The notes under the pieces are model-generated. The model saw only the letters and a list, made by a program, of their open reading frames with translations. It did no database searches and was not told the origin of the DNA. The translations under genes and the position numbers were made by a program. Positions 19,802-31,598 of a DNA stretch of 64,000 bases are shown in pieces. The DNA comes from Porphyra umbilicalis. Its lineage: Eukaryota > Rhodophyta > Bangiophyceae > Bangiales > Bangiaceae. Within the stretch, counting starts at the first letter, position 1; the number at the start of each line of letters is the position of its first letter. Location: positions 62,001 through 126,000 of the forward strand of contig KV918982.1 of the NCBI GenBank assembly GCA_002049455.2, given 5' to 3'.

Positions 19802-22800
19802 GCCCAACCCTACCGGACCGGGCCGTTCAAACGGCAGATCATCGCTGATCAGATCAACAAGATGTTCAAGCTCATCGTCATTGCCCCTAGCCATAGTGCT
19901 TGGGCAAGCCCCGTGGTAATTGTACCAAAGAAGAACGGCAAAGCCCGATTCTGTGTCGACTATCGTCGGTTAAACAACATCACTAAGAAGGATGCCAATC
20001 CCTTGCCTCGGATGGAGGACGGTCTGGACTCCTTGGGAGATGCCCAGGTGTTTACGTCTCTCGACTGCACCGCGGGGTACTGGCAAGTACCCTTACGCAA
20101 GGACGACCAAGAGAAGACGGCGTTCACGACGCACTGTGGTATGTACCACTGGTCATCCATGCCTTTCGGCTCGACGAACGCGCCCGCTACCTTTCAGCGC
20201 GCGTTGGATATTATCCTCTCGGGATTGAAGTCGCAGATATGCCTTGTCTACTTAGACAATGTCATCATCTTCTCCGCAAACGCGGAACAACACGTCAAAG
20301 ATGTTGATACGGTTCTGCACCGTCTGCGCGAAGCCGGGGTTACCCTAAACTTGGAAAAGTGCACGTGGTTCTCCGACGAAGTCGAGCACCTCGGACATAT
20401 TGTCCGCCCCGGGCAACTGCACGTGCACAACAAGAACGTGGATGCTCTAAAGCACGCCAAGTTCCCAACGACGAAGACCCAGCTGAAAAGCTTCTTGGGC
20501 ATGTGCAACGTCTATCGACGTTTCGTCAAGGACTTTGTTAAACGAGCGAAGCCCCTGAACGCCCTGACTAGGGCCGAGATCCCACCGGACCTACCACCAC
20601 CCACGGACGTGGCCATCGCCGCATTCGAAGACCTTCGAAACGCACTGTTGTGCCCACCGGTACTTGCCTTGCCAGAGGCCAATCGGAAGCTCGTCGTTGA
20701 CGTTGACGCATGCGCCGACCAAGTTGGTTGTACCCTCCTCCAGGAGGAATCGGGCGAACTGCTTCATCCTGTCGGATATTGGAGCCGAAGACTCACTGCT
20801 GCAGAGAAAAACTACTCCACAACGGAGCGCGAATGCCTCGGCGTCGTGTGGGCTGTCCTCAAGTTGAGGCACTTCCTCGATGGGCAACGGTTCCTCATCC
20901 GAACGGATCACCAAGCACTTAGCTGGATCTACAGCACGACTGACTCAAGCGGACGCTTGGTGCAATGGCGACTTCGCCTCTCCGAATACACATTCGATAT
21001 GGTTTATAAATCAGGTGCAGCGCACCACTTGCCCGACTTCCTGTCGCGCGCCTCTACGGTGGCGCCGCCAGAAGATATCCATGATGATATACCTTGTCTG
21101 GCATTGGCCGAGACGGCCAACGGCTTAAGAATGGGGAGGTACACGGGTACCGACACACCGGAACCGGTGGAGTTCGACTATGTTGGCGAATCACAGCAAA
21201 CAGACGACTTCTGTGTCGAGATGTCCACTCGCGTGGAGCGCGGAACGGCCAAGGCCTTCTTCAGCAACGAGCATCACGCTCTGTATCGCCGGACGCCTTA
21301 CGGAAATCAATTGGTTATACCAAAAGCATTACGCGAACGCGTCTTGACGCTCGAGCACCACGCCACCGTGGCAGCCCATCCCGGTATGAACCGGATGTAC
21401 TACACCATGCGAAGGGCATATTTCTGGCCTTCGATGGTAACGGACATCCACAGCACCATCACCAAGTGCACAATTTGTGCCCAAAACCGCCTCGCCTTGC
21501 GGCGACACACCACGCCCTTGACGCTGCTCCCGGCTACTGAGCCTTTCACGGAGCTGTCCGTTGACATCTTTGGGCCCATCCCGGCCTCCAAGAAGGGGAA
21601 TCGCTTCATCTTGGATATCACCGACCGCTTCGCCAAGCTCACCAAGTGCGTCGCCTTACGGCGAATTACGGCCATGTCCGTGGCGTCAGCCATCATCGAC
21701 GCGTGGGTGTCCGCCTACGGGCCCCCGGACCGGATCCTATCTGACCAAGGGCCCCAGTTCATGTCGAACTTCTTCATCGCTGTGATGAAAATGCTTGGCA
21801 TTGAAACGGTTCGCACCACGGCGTATCATCCCCAAACCAATGGGCAAGTTGAACGGTACAACCGTACCATGGCTACGCAGCTGCGACATTACGTCGCCGA
21901 CGACCCATCACGATGGGACGAGCTACTCCCGGTAATCACCATGGCATATAATAGCCAACCACACCGGTCTACGGGTATCGCTCCCTTTGAGCTCGTTATC
22001 CCAAGGCGGATCCCCAACCTCACGGTTCGCAACTTGCCCCCGGGCACCCCGCTTACCAATAAGGGAACGGTCAAAGATGGGTCACCACTAGATCGCAAAC
22101 ACGAGTTCATGGCCCGCCTGCGCAAGCAGATCCCCATCGTAGTCGAGGCCTTGCGTAAAACGCAACAACGTTACAAACGTAACTTCGATCAACGGGTCGC
22201 AACCCGCAATGCGGACGTCAAGATCGGCGACTACGTATACACGACCAACCACGATCGGCAAAAAAAGCTGCAAAGCAAAGCCATTGGACCCTTCGTGGTC
22301 ATCGACGCAGACGTGGATGCCTTCACGTTTGTCATTGACATTGATGGCGAGGAAAAACGTGTCAGCAGTGACCATGTCACCCCAGCTCCTGGTCCAACGA
22401 CGACGGACGCGGTTCCACACCCCCTGCTAGATGGTCTTGACCAACGCAAGCCACCCCCGGCAACGGCCGACGAGTATGTGGTTGACAAACTCCTAGGCTT
22501 ACGCCAGACGGGCGACAGCTATAGCGCTAAGGTGCGCTGGTTCGACTACGGGTCGAAAGACGACACCTGGGAACCCCTGGAAAATCTCCCACGCAACCTG
22601 GTGGTGCGCTTTCTTCGACAGAAGAAGAAGCATGTACCAGGGTACGAATGGCAAACGCCAACGCGACGAAGTCGCCGACAGGCCGGGCTCACAACCGTGG
22701 CCAACATCGTCATGAACTCCACGTGGATACCCACTATCCAACATGTCCATGTTGCCGGTGACGGATGCCATGCCGATGTCTCGTGGACAGATTCAATTAC

Positions 22801-22837
22801 CGCCGCCGCAATTGAGGAAGTAATTCCTGTCGCATGA
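19802..22837 (+). pseudogene. Gypsy-2 pol: RT with mutated active site, RNase H, integrase, chromodomain
   Basis: The frame is open for about 1010 codons, from the early RT motif PYRTGPFKR to the TGA at 22837. Gag, protease and the first part of the RT are missing, cut off by the LTR at 19799. The RT active site at about 20250-20262 reads YLDN in place of YLDD; the second Asp codon is AAT. RNase H follows, then an integrase with an HHCC region (HPGMNRM, CTICAQNR) and D,D,E in SVDIFGP, LSDQGPQF and GQVERYN. A chromodomain near 22470-22620 comes next, with a tail of about 70 residues. The frame is otherwise undamaged, so this copy is young or of good sequence quality. Confidence 0.9.
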
Positions 22838-23559
22838 CTTACGTCCACTCTGCCGTCTATGACGCGCAAATTTGCGTATGATCCCTAACTTTCCTTGCGG
22901 CATTTCCCTCGGCTAAACCGTGTTTACGGTCCGTGCACATATGTGTGGCCGAAATCCGCGCAGACGACACTGATCGGGAGCGATCCCTCTGTACCAGTGC
23001 TCCCCAACGGGTTTCTTGTACACCCGGTACAGCACTTGGACTCAGTCCTTCGACACTTGGTGACAACCACAGAGGAAGCAACCGTGGTCATATCACAATG
23101 GACCAACACAAGTTGGTACGCTACCGCCATACGCGCATGTTTCGAGTACCAAGTACTTTCATCAACAGATGCGAGGGATGCAAATCCCACACCATGGGCC
23201 ATGCTGGCCTGCCACTTCCTACATCGCCATGATGACTGACGGGAAACTGCGAAGTAGATACGCCGAGTGTGCGCGCGAGCGCGGTTGAGGACGCAAATGT
23301 CGTACAGACTCTGGTCAGCAATGACCGGGATCCCATCGACCACCTCGGTCGGGCCAACGTGCGCGTAGAACGAGCCGCGAGGCTGAGGCTGACATACATC
23401 TCCGGGTCGGTGAACCGATCGACATCGGGTCCGTCACCCGCAACGGCCCGCAACGGCGTGAGCCACGTGCGCCTCGCCGTTGGCGTTGCCGCCGTCCACC
23501 GCCATCGCTGCGGGGTCAACCATGCTGGTACCTGGGTATACACCCTTACCGCCTCCGTA
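22838..23559. other. Intergenic, no gene recognised
   Basis: This stretch follows gypsy-2 and should hold its 3' end, but no polypurine tract or LTR is evident. A small palindrome, ACGCAAATTTGCGT with one change, occurs near 22862-22878. Frames are short and lack motifs. Confidence 0.55.
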
Positions 23560-24232
23560 CGTAGCCGCAAGGCAAACTGCCCGCGTCGCCGGCCGTTGCC
23601 ACCCTTGCCCGCGCCGCAAGACGAATCGCCCGCGCCACCGGCAGTTGTCAACCGCGACGCAAGGCAAGAACCGCCCGCGCCGCAAGGCGAACCGCCCGCG
23701 CCACCGGCTGTTGTCAACCTCGCCGCCAGGCGAACCGCCCGCGTCGCAGGCCGATGCCGCCCTTGACCGCGCTGCCGGCCCTAGACGCCCGCGCCGCAAG
23801 GCGAATCGCCAACGTCGCCGGCCCTTGCCACCCTTGCCCGCGCCGCAAGGCGAACCTCCCGTGCCGCCAGGCGAACCGCCCGCGTCGCTGGCCGTTGCCG
23901 CCCTTGCCTGCGCCGCAAGGCAAATCGCCCGCGACGCCGGCCGTTGTCACAACGCCGCCAGGCAAACCTCCCGCGTCGCAGGCCAATGCCGCCCTTGCCC
24001 GCGCTGCCGGCCCGAGACGCCCGCGCCGCAAGGCGAATCGCCCGCTTCGCCGGCCGTTGCCACCCTTTCCCGCGCCGCAAGGCAAATCGCCCGCGCCGCC
24101 GGCCGTTGTCACCCTCTCCGCAAAGCAAAAACCGCCCGCGCCGCAAGGCAAATCACCGGCGCGGCCGCCCTTGCCGACCTTGCCGCCCTTGCCGCCCTTG
24201 CCGCCCTTGCCGCCTTGGCGCGCCGCCGCCGC
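23560..24232. repeat. GC-rich satellite, unit about 51 bp with a higher-order period of about 231 bp
   Basis: The unit GCGCCGCAAGGCGAATCGCC followed by CGCCGGCCGTTGCCACCC repeats with variation across the stretch. A longer block starting near 23717 recurs near 23948. A 9-bp repeat, CTTGCCGCC, ends the array near 24177-24216. Several frames stay open through it only because of its composition; I do not call a gene. Confidence 0.8.
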
Positions 24233-24258
24233 CGGGCACGTCGCGCCCGGCCGCCCCG

Positions 24259-24469
24259 CCCCCCCCCCCCCCCCCCCACACTCGCAGGGTCGTTAACCTC
24301 GCGGTTGGCCACCTCGCGGTAGAGCGCCCCAACTCAAGCTTTGCCGTTAGGCCTCAACCTGTGCGCGAGCACGATGACACGGGATGCCCCCGAGCCGACA
24401 AACGCAGACCCGCACAAGACACGGTGGTAACCGGCCGCAGGGTACGCACCCCCCCCCCCCCCCCCCCCC
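24259..24469 (+). repeat. Two pure C runs of 19 and 21 bases
   Basis: Uninterrupted C runs lie at 24259-24277 and 24449-24469. Their exact lengths are likely unreliable in any assembly. Confidence 0.85.
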
Positions 24470-26648
24470 TCGGTAACACGCACCCGCGTCCCGGCTTTCG
24501 CCTTCTCGCCGGGGTAGTCAAACCCCGACGAAGCTGGCGCCACACGGCACCGACGATGGTCACCCCAGCACGTGCTGCTCGACGCGCCGCCGCGAACACG
24601 GGTCTTAACCCTGGCCCCCGCGCCCGCCCCCGCACCAACGTACCCACACGCGTGGAAACGCCCGCGCGGGCACGCCTACGCGTGAGCGTCGATCTGACTC
24701 GCAGATCAAGCTGCCCGCCACGCACGCACGCGCTTGCGTGATCGGACCGTCGCGGCCGACGCCGGCGAACCGCCACCCCTCCCCGATCGGGACGGATTGG
24801 CGCCCCTTCGCGACTCCCGCCGCCCGGGCAGTTACGCCCGCGCGGGCCCGTGAGAGTCCGCAATCGCCCAATCGGGTTCCACCATTCTCGGATCTCACCG
24901 GGACGGTTCGAATCTCGCGTTGGAGGTATGTAGCATATCTCTGCTCCCAATTAGCAATTGGCCACGAGTAGCCCCCTTGACGGGCCAAAGCCCATGTATT
25001 GTGGGAATTGGCCTGTGGCACGGCCTTTGGGGGGTTACTTCCGCATTGTTCATTTTTTATTGTTTGTTTGCTTGCCTGTCATATCTGTCTGCCGGCACTC
25101 ATTACGATCGCTTGTGATCGGACCGTCGATCGACCGGTGCCCTCGTTTGTAATAAATCACCGTGGGTCCGGGGTCGCCGTCGTGGGCACCACCCGGCTCC
25201 CCATCGGATGCCCTTCAACAAAAGGTCTTTCTTCCTCGCCGCGACGGCGATAGAACTCGCTTTATTGCTTGGCTACGGTCGGTCTCAGTACACTGGTAAT
25301 TGAACTAACGTTATTAATACCACACCACCTTTCGCCACACCAGAATCGCCTCGCTGGGTGGTCCATGCAGCAGGCTGTGCAGAGCTAGGGAAGAAGTACG
25401 TTGGGGGGGCAGCTTGGGCCCGCGATGATACCTGCAGCGTACGCTCGTATCGCGCTACGGGCGTACTGAGGAATCGTCGAATTCATGCTTTCGTACAGAA
25501 ATGGGGACGGAGAGGCGGCCATCTGCCACTGGGCAGCGTAGGGGACCAGCTGGTCTTTCGGACAATGCTGAGGGGCGTGGGGCGTTGCCGAAGAAGGGGG
25601 AAGACGTGGCCGGAATCGACTGTGGCGTCGCTTTCGACTGCAGCCAGTAGGAGCCGACTGTGCGGACGGGGCCGACGCGGCGCCTTGGCCGCCGGCGGGG
25701 CGCCCTTTACACGCCGCGCCGCCGCGGCCGCCGCCGCCGCAGCAGCGCCGACGGCAGCGTCGCGCCCGCGGCGGCGGCGGGTGCGGGCGGTGCGCCCCGT
25801 CGGCGCGTCGCGGGCGGGGGCGGGGGGGCGCCGGCCGTGGCACGCGGGCGGGTGGCGTTGGAAGCGGCGCCGCGGAGCGCGAGCGGGGGCGCCAGAACGG
25901 ACCCGAGACAGCAATGAAACGCCGGTGATTCGGCGGCGGGCGCGCGGGGGCTTGCTGTCTGGGACAGCGTGGTCGGCGGGTGGCCCCCCCCTCGGCGTAC
26001 AGTAAGTAGGATACCTGCACAGAGGCCGGGCGTGCAGGGCGCGCGCTCTGATTGTCCGGGATTGTTGAAGGCGTGTCCGTCGTTGCGGATTTGCTCGTGA
26101 GGGCACCCCAGCGTGTTGTATTTGCGCATCCTCGCAAGTGATTTTGATCGGGGCTCAAGGTGAGAAGGGGGGCTACTGTCACGTACGGCCAACTGTTCAA
26201 AGGCTGATGTCGAAGCTCTGCGGGCTGCTCGCAAGGGGGGGCGTGGTTAGTTTCGGTTTGCCCCAGCTTGACGACCGCCATGCGCACACGACTGCATGAT
26301 GAACCACTCCCCTCGGCGCCAGACGGTGATAGGATACCAGCCCTCTGACAACATGGCGAACCCCAGTACCTACTCTTGGCTGCACGGATGAGGACCGGCA
26401 GCCACGTCTATGGCAAGTTTCACCTCCACTTTCAAACGCGGCAGGGGCGGCTGCACATAGGTTTTAACAGAGAAATGGCAACAACATTTTTCAAGGTCTA
26501 CTGCATGCGCAAGCACGCGCTCCTGTAGACCCCGACCTGGCGGCAACTGCACGACCACCACCAGCACCCACAAGCCGCACGCTGGTTCGCCACCTGCCCC
26601 ACCAATGCACGAACGACCCCCTGTATGACCGGCGCGTCTCGCCCCCCG
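24470..26648. other. Intergenic, no gene recognised
   Basis: Long frames on both strands near 25360-26290 are Ala/Arg/Pro-rich and overlap one another, as expected of GC-rich non-coding DNA. The part 24900-25330 is lower in GC. Nothing here supports a product. Confidence 0.55.
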
Positions 26649-27512
26649 TCACGCCGCCACTTGCGCGAGCAACACGTCCCGCACGCGCTCCAGCGCGACC
26701 CCGAGCAGGTTTTCTCCCCGCCACGCCGACGGGTCCTCCACCCCCGGATCGTCGATGGAGAGGCCGACGCCCCACTCGCGCTCCTGCTGGGTGGCACCCA
26801 CCAGCCGCCGGGGCCCCGCCGGCCCCGCGGCCGTCGCCACCAGCGCGGCGGCGAGCGCCGGGTCGGCCACGAATTTGGCCAAGCAGCCGACAAACGCCAC
26901 CTCCTTCCGCTCCACCAACCACGGGATCCGGTTGGTGCGCGCCGCGACCGTCAACCCGAGCCGCCGCGCCGACGAGGGGTTCATGTGCGGCGAGCGGATA
27001 CGGCTGGCAATCGCCTGCTCACCGCCCAGGTCCGCCATGGTGGCGGCGAGCCACTGCTCAATGTGGTCATAGGGAAACGCTTGGCCACGCGTGTCGGTTG
27101 CGAGCGACAAGAGCTCGTTGGTGGGCGTGGACGGCGGCTGCTCCCGTGCCGACTGGCGCGACGGACGGTCGTGGATTCGGACGTACCGCCCCAACACAAA
27201 TGTCGACGGGTGGAAGGAAGAGTAGATGGACGCGCTGCTGTGGAATAGGACAGACTTGTCAGTGATGCGCGTGTGCTCACTGGTTGGGCTGCCGCCAGTG
27301 GCCACCGGCGTGCATCTCGAGAACGTCGGAGGTAGATCCACTGGTTGGCATACGCACTGTTTGGGGACAGAAGGGGAACGCAGGCGAGCAGCGAGACATA
27401 AAAAAAAGCAGTTAGGCAAGATGAACGACAGCACAGGGGTCGCTTCAGCAAAAAGCAGCCGGCACGAGCTCCAGTCAGCGCAAAGCGTCATATACATATG
27501 AAAGAGCACCAT
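26649..27512 (-). CDS. NADAR-domain protein (YbiA/RibX-like N-glycosidase family)
   Basis: The frame gives up to 287 residues. The domain starts near residue 87 with SVLFHSSASIYSSFHPSTF, which fits the family pattern of a strand followed by a Phe/Ser-rich loop. It continues with FPYDHIEQW (147-154), holding the family Glu, and ends with REWGVGLS (245-252) and WRGENLLGVALERVRDVL (264-281), the typical WG and W-x-G-x-N-x-LG elements. NADAR proteins are N-glycosidases; known members act on riboflavin-pathway intermediates or remove ADP-ribose from guanine. The first 60-80 residues are not domain-like, and CCCCAAACAG on the coding strand near 27346 could be an intron acceptor, so the start is uncertain. 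The neighbours give no functional hint. Confidence 0.7.
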   Translation of the reverse strand: MVLFHMYMTLCADWSSCRLLFAEATPVLSFILPNCFFLCLAARLRSPSVPKQCVCQPVDLPPTFSRCTPVATGGSPTSEHTRITDKSVLFHSSASIYSSFHPSTFVLGRYVRIHDRPSRQSAREQPPSTPTNELLSLATDTRGQAFPYDHIEQWLAATMADLGGEQAIASRIRSPHMNPSSARRLGLTVAARTNRIPWLVERKEVAFVGCLAKFVADPALAAALVATAAGPAGPRRLVGATQQEREWGVGLSIDDPGVEDPSAWRGENLLGVALERVRDVLLAQVAA

Positions 27513-29321
27513 CAGTGGCCGCCGTTACCCATCCTCACATCAGTCCACGTACCCCAGGCAGTGGGCAGCGAGCAGGGCAGGGGCGTAGCCGCTGCGCGGC
27601 CATGCCACGTTTGCGGCCCGGCAACCCGCGGTTAACCCCCACCGGCCGTCCCACCCCGGTCCATGGCGCAGCAGACACAAAAGCAGACATGGTGAGCGCG
27701 GTAGTCAAACGGACGGGTGGCGGAAACGAGGTGTGTGCTTTCGTCTGCCGTGAGAGCCACAACCATGGGCACGTCGGAGCGAGGGAGGCTTTTGACAGGA
27801 AGCACAGCAGTCTATGCGATATGCATGCTGTGTGACGACGAGGGCGGGGAGCTCGCGGGCGATACGTCTGCGAGACAGTCACAACTGGTGGACTAAAACC
27901 CGCTGCTGTACGTCCGCACACCCAGTCGTGCGTGTTGGTCTCGCGGGCCTCCGGTCAGCCTGATCAGGCAACGGACTCTGCCCGAGGTTGCACATCGATT
28001 GGTGGCATGCCACTGAAGCGCTTTCGCGAAAACACCGTGGACTTGCAAACCTGGAAACTACTTTTACATCACGAAAGAGGCAGCAGGCCGTCAAAATGTC
28101 AGAAAAGCACCTGCGGGAATTTCCATCCCACGAGAGCGATTTCCCCTGGCCTTTAGGACAGGGTACTATCCAACATGCGCATAGGGGCCCCCTTTCTAAT
28201 TTTTTTCCGAGCTAGTGCACGTTGCGGGAGTACTTGCGAAAATGCGGGGTGCACGCGGAGAGACCTCGTACGGCTCGGGCGGACGTCGCCGTACGTTGAG
28301 TCCGACATGGTTAGAAGCGTCAACTTGCACACTATCCGTACATGTATTTTTGCACGATGGCCGTACGTTGGGCGTTTGTGAGGTCCAACCATGTAGAAAG
28401 AGGGTTTTTTTCTCGTTCAGATGGCTTGAAACGGGGGGTCTGTGCTTCAGACGAGCTGGAAACGAGGATGCGTGCTGCATATGACCGCGTCGGGTGAGGA
28501 ATTGAAGACGTAATTGGTGAAACATGCCCCTGAGATGCTCTGGACGGTGTTTTTGTTCTTCAAAATTTTGAACGCGCAGGAGAGGGCCAAGATCGGGGAC
28601 GGCCGAGAGTCGTGGAATGTGGTGTGACCGTGGCGCGCAGTGACTGAAGCGGGCAGTCGCGAGTGGCGTGACGCAGCTGCCCGCGTGGTTCTGTGCGCGG
28701 ACCTGTGACGAGGAGAGGGCGGCGTCGTGCGTGTGGCCCGTGCGAGGGAGTGGTGGTGTCGCGGTGGCGGATCCGGCCGTGCGGGATGTCGCACAACTGA
28801 CCGCGCGGTACGTCGTGGGGCGAGGAGAACGGACAGGGGGGTACGTTCGGGGGGCTGTGGAGGGGTTGAGGGGCCGTGGGGCTGGAGGGGGGGAGGGGTG
28901 AAGACGCCGCTGGCTAGCCGGTGGCAGCCCCTACGGTGGCGGCGGCGGACCCTGCGCCCGCGCCCCCTGCTGCGATAGGCTTGCTACTGGCAACAAGCCT
29001 AGCCATCATGGACGAGGGGGCGGGAGTGGCGTGGCGTTTGCCCCAGGGGGCGGGTGGACTGCGCGGTAGCGGCGGCGGAGGCGGACGTGGGTGTGAGGCC
29101 GGTGGGCTGGGGGGGTGAGGCTGTCGGCGAGCCGTGCGTGGCTTGGGACTGTCGCAAGCACGGCGTCGCCTGGGTGGGGGGCCGGCGCGCTCCGGGGCGG
29201 ACGGCTCTGGCGCGCGCGCCTGCCCGTGGACGCCCGCAATGACATAAAAATAAAAACCAATGCAGTGCATGAAAAATATAACCACGTGCCAAGTGAAGCG
29301 CGACGCGGCATGCTTCAAGTC
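27513..29321. other. Intergenic, no gene recognised
   Basis: Frames are short and without motifs. GTACGG/CCGTACG words recur near 28266-28370. The part 28680-29240 is very GC-rich. Confidence 0.55.
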
Positions 29322-29323
29322 TA

Positions 29324-29559
29324 TGGCGCGTCGCCAAAGAATGATCGGATCCGAGCAAGTTCCACAGCAAGTTGCAGCATGCTGTGACCGTGCTGTGACT
29401 GTGCTTTGAAATAAAATTGCATGCTGAGGGCTCCTGGATGGCTCTGTGGGAGGCAAGGACGATCACAGCAATTTTAAATTCTGTGCTGTGAGCTGCTGTG
29501 AACTGCTGTGACTTGCTGTGAGCGTTTCTCAGATCCGATCATTCTTTGGCGACGCTCCA
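29324..29559. mobile_element. MITE of 236 bp with 28-bp terminal inverted repeats and TA target duplication
   Basis: The left end TGGCGCGTCGCCAAAGAATG continues to 29351, and its reverse complement lies at 29532-29559 with one difference. The element is flanked by TA on both sides (29322-29323 and 29560-29561), the mark of Tc1/mariner insertion. The interior has no ORF but contains repeated CTGTGA words on both halves. This fits a non-autonomous Tc1/mariner (Stowaway-type) element; the autonomous partner is not in the window. Confidence 0.85.
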
Positions 29560-29561
29560 TA

Positions 29562-30604
29562 AATAATGCTCCAGAACTTACTCGTATAGATTGTCTTCGA
29601 TCACAGCACAACTCCAGGCCAGGGTGTTTTCGCGTACGCGCTTTCAGTTGCGTCTCACGCTATCGATTTTCCGCCTCATTCTTGGCGGGCGATCAGTAAC
29701 AATAGCCTCCACGTCCGTCCATCCCTTCCTCACGCACGCCGCAGCACGGCGACCGCTGGAGCCCAGCACAGTTGTGCCCCTCTGCCACCCCCGCCGCAAC
29801 CGACCGCCCACACTGTGGGCTCACAGTGTTGCCCCCATGGGGGCAACGCAGCGGTGCAACTGCGGGGGGCGTCGACCCCCCCCCCCTCCCGTGACCATGT
29901 GCTGCCAGCCGGGTGCCGCCACGGGCGAGCCCTACACCCCCCGCACCGGCACGGCGGCCGGCCACGGCACCGACGGCACCGCGGCATCTCAACCGAGGCG
30001 CCGCCGACGGTGCACGCCGCGGCGGCGGCTGCGGCCCGCCGCTGCTGCCGCCGCGCCCGCACGGACGCGCGGGCGCTGCGGCGCCGCGCGGGCGGTAGGA
30101 GGTACGCCCAACAGGCGCCACCGCAACTCGAACGGGGGGGGTGGTGCCCGCCCCCCCGCTGCTGCTGCAAGGGGGTGGGGAGCGTCAGAGACGCTGCGGC
30201 ACCGGCGGCCACGCAGGTGGCCGCCACAGACCGCCGGCAGGCGCGCACCCGCAATGGGCACCCGAGGACGCTGACGCGGGGCGGCTGCCGGCGGGCACGA
30301 GGACGCCAGGTGGCGGGCGGCAGGGGGGGGGATTCCCCGACGCCCGCCGGGTGCGCACCCCCACGGGCGGCGGGGGGCGCCTCGTCGGCACCCCACCGCG
30401 GGTGGTGGCGGCGACGCCCGGCAGGTGCCCGCCGCTGCGGACGTCGGGCGCGACCGCCAATGTCGCCTTGGCGGGGCGGGGTCGCCGCGGCGGCGGCGGC
30501 AACGGCAAGGACGACGGCGACGGTAGCGGCGGCGGCGGCGGCGGTGGCTGCAAGTGCCGCCGACGACTCGCGGCACGGCGGCCACGCGCCCGCCGCTCGG
30601 CAGC
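29562..30604. other. GC-rich low-complexity stretch, no gene called
   Basis: Long overlapping frames exist on both strands, all Ala/Arg/Pro/Gly-rich. One minus-strand frame starting at 30608 opens with an Ala/Val-rich hydrophobic stretch, but it has no other feature and overlaps the methyltransferase end. I cannot tell a gene from compositional open frames here. Confidence 0.5.
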
Positions 30605-31598
30605 TCACCGCGCTCGTGGCGCACCGCGGGCGCGCCCGCGGGCGCGGCCGCTCCGCCCGCCGGCGGGCGCCGGCACGGTGCCCGACGCGACCCAGGCGGC
30701 GGCGGGCACGCGCACCCCCCCCCCCCCGGCGGCGCGGACGCGTGCAGGACCTCGGTCAAGGCGGCGGCAAAGGCCACCCGCTCCGCCGCCCCCAACCCCC
30801 CGTACCACGGCACGCGGTGGAGGAGCGGGCCGAGGGCGGACGCGGCCCGCCCTGGTGGCGGGCCGACCCACACCGTCTCCACCCGCGTGACGGCCACGTC
30901 GACGAGCCCCGCCGCCGTCAGCGCGGCGCCCACCCCCCCGCGGTCGCGCAGGCGGCGACGCCCGCCCGCGGCGGCGGCGGGGGGCGCCCCCCAAAGGCCC
31001 GCCGGTAGGCGGCGGCGGCGGCCGGCGCGCATGCCCCCCCCGCCGCATCCGCCCACGCAGTGACAATGACGCGGCCGCCCCCCCGCGTGACGCGGACGAG
31101 CTCCCCCACCCCCCCGCGCCAGTCGGGAAAGGTCACCACCCCAAACGCCGACGCGGCCACGTCGACGGTGGCGGCTCGAAGCGGCAGCGCCGTCCCGTCG
31201 GCGACCGCCGTGGCGGCGTGGTAGCCGTAGGGGGCGGTCGCGGCGGTGGCGGCGGCGACCATGGACGGGGACGCGTCGAGCGCGAGGGCGGTGCCGCCCG
31301 CGTCGGCGGCGGCGGCGGCCGCGGCGGCGGCGAGGGCGCCCGTGCCGGTGGCAACGTCGAGGAACACCGCGCCGGGGCGGCGGGCGGCGGGGCCGGCGGC
31401 GGCGAGGACGGCGGGGATGAGGGTGGCGGTGAGGGGCGCCGCCCACCGCGCGTAGGCGGCGGCGGTGGCAGCGTCATCCGGAGCGGGGGGGGGGGCGGGG
31501 GGGGGGGGCATCGCCAGCGCGCGAGGGCGCCGGTCGGGCACCGAGGCGCCCGCGGCCCGACGGGGGGGAGGGGAAGCGCACAGCGCGTGAGAAGCCAA
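30605..31598 (-). CDS. Class I SAM-dependent methyltransferase (two homopolymer frame changes)
   Basis: Motif I reads LDVATGTGALA near residues 80-90, the acidic end of strand 2 reads ALDASPSMV, and a later segment reads VADGTALPLRAATVD followed by ELVRVTRGGGRVIVTAW. This is the order of Methyltransf_11/25-type enzymes. The frame changes at the C run 30933-30939; one more base restores it, and the continuation GAALTAAGLVDVAVTRVETV is typical of the C-terminal half. It changes again at the C run 30715-30727, after which the protein ends at 30605. Translation may start at 31598 or at the Met at 31511 just before the core. The substrate cannot be inferred. Confidence 0.75.

Noticed and set aside
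19427-19804. Simple solo LTR insertion
   Set aside because: The flanking five bases differ on the two sides, so there is no target-site duplication.
24895-24930. tRNA-like T-loop word GGTTCGAATC
   Set aside because: The flanking bases do not form a T stem, and no acceptor or anticodon arm can be folded around it.
25385-26287. Minus-strand frame of 300 codons
   Set aside because: It is low in complexity, overlaps an equally long plus frame, and shows no domain.
29815-31008. Plus-strand frame of 397 codons
   Set aside because: It overlaps the methyltransferase antisense and is Arg/Ala/Pro-rich without motifs.
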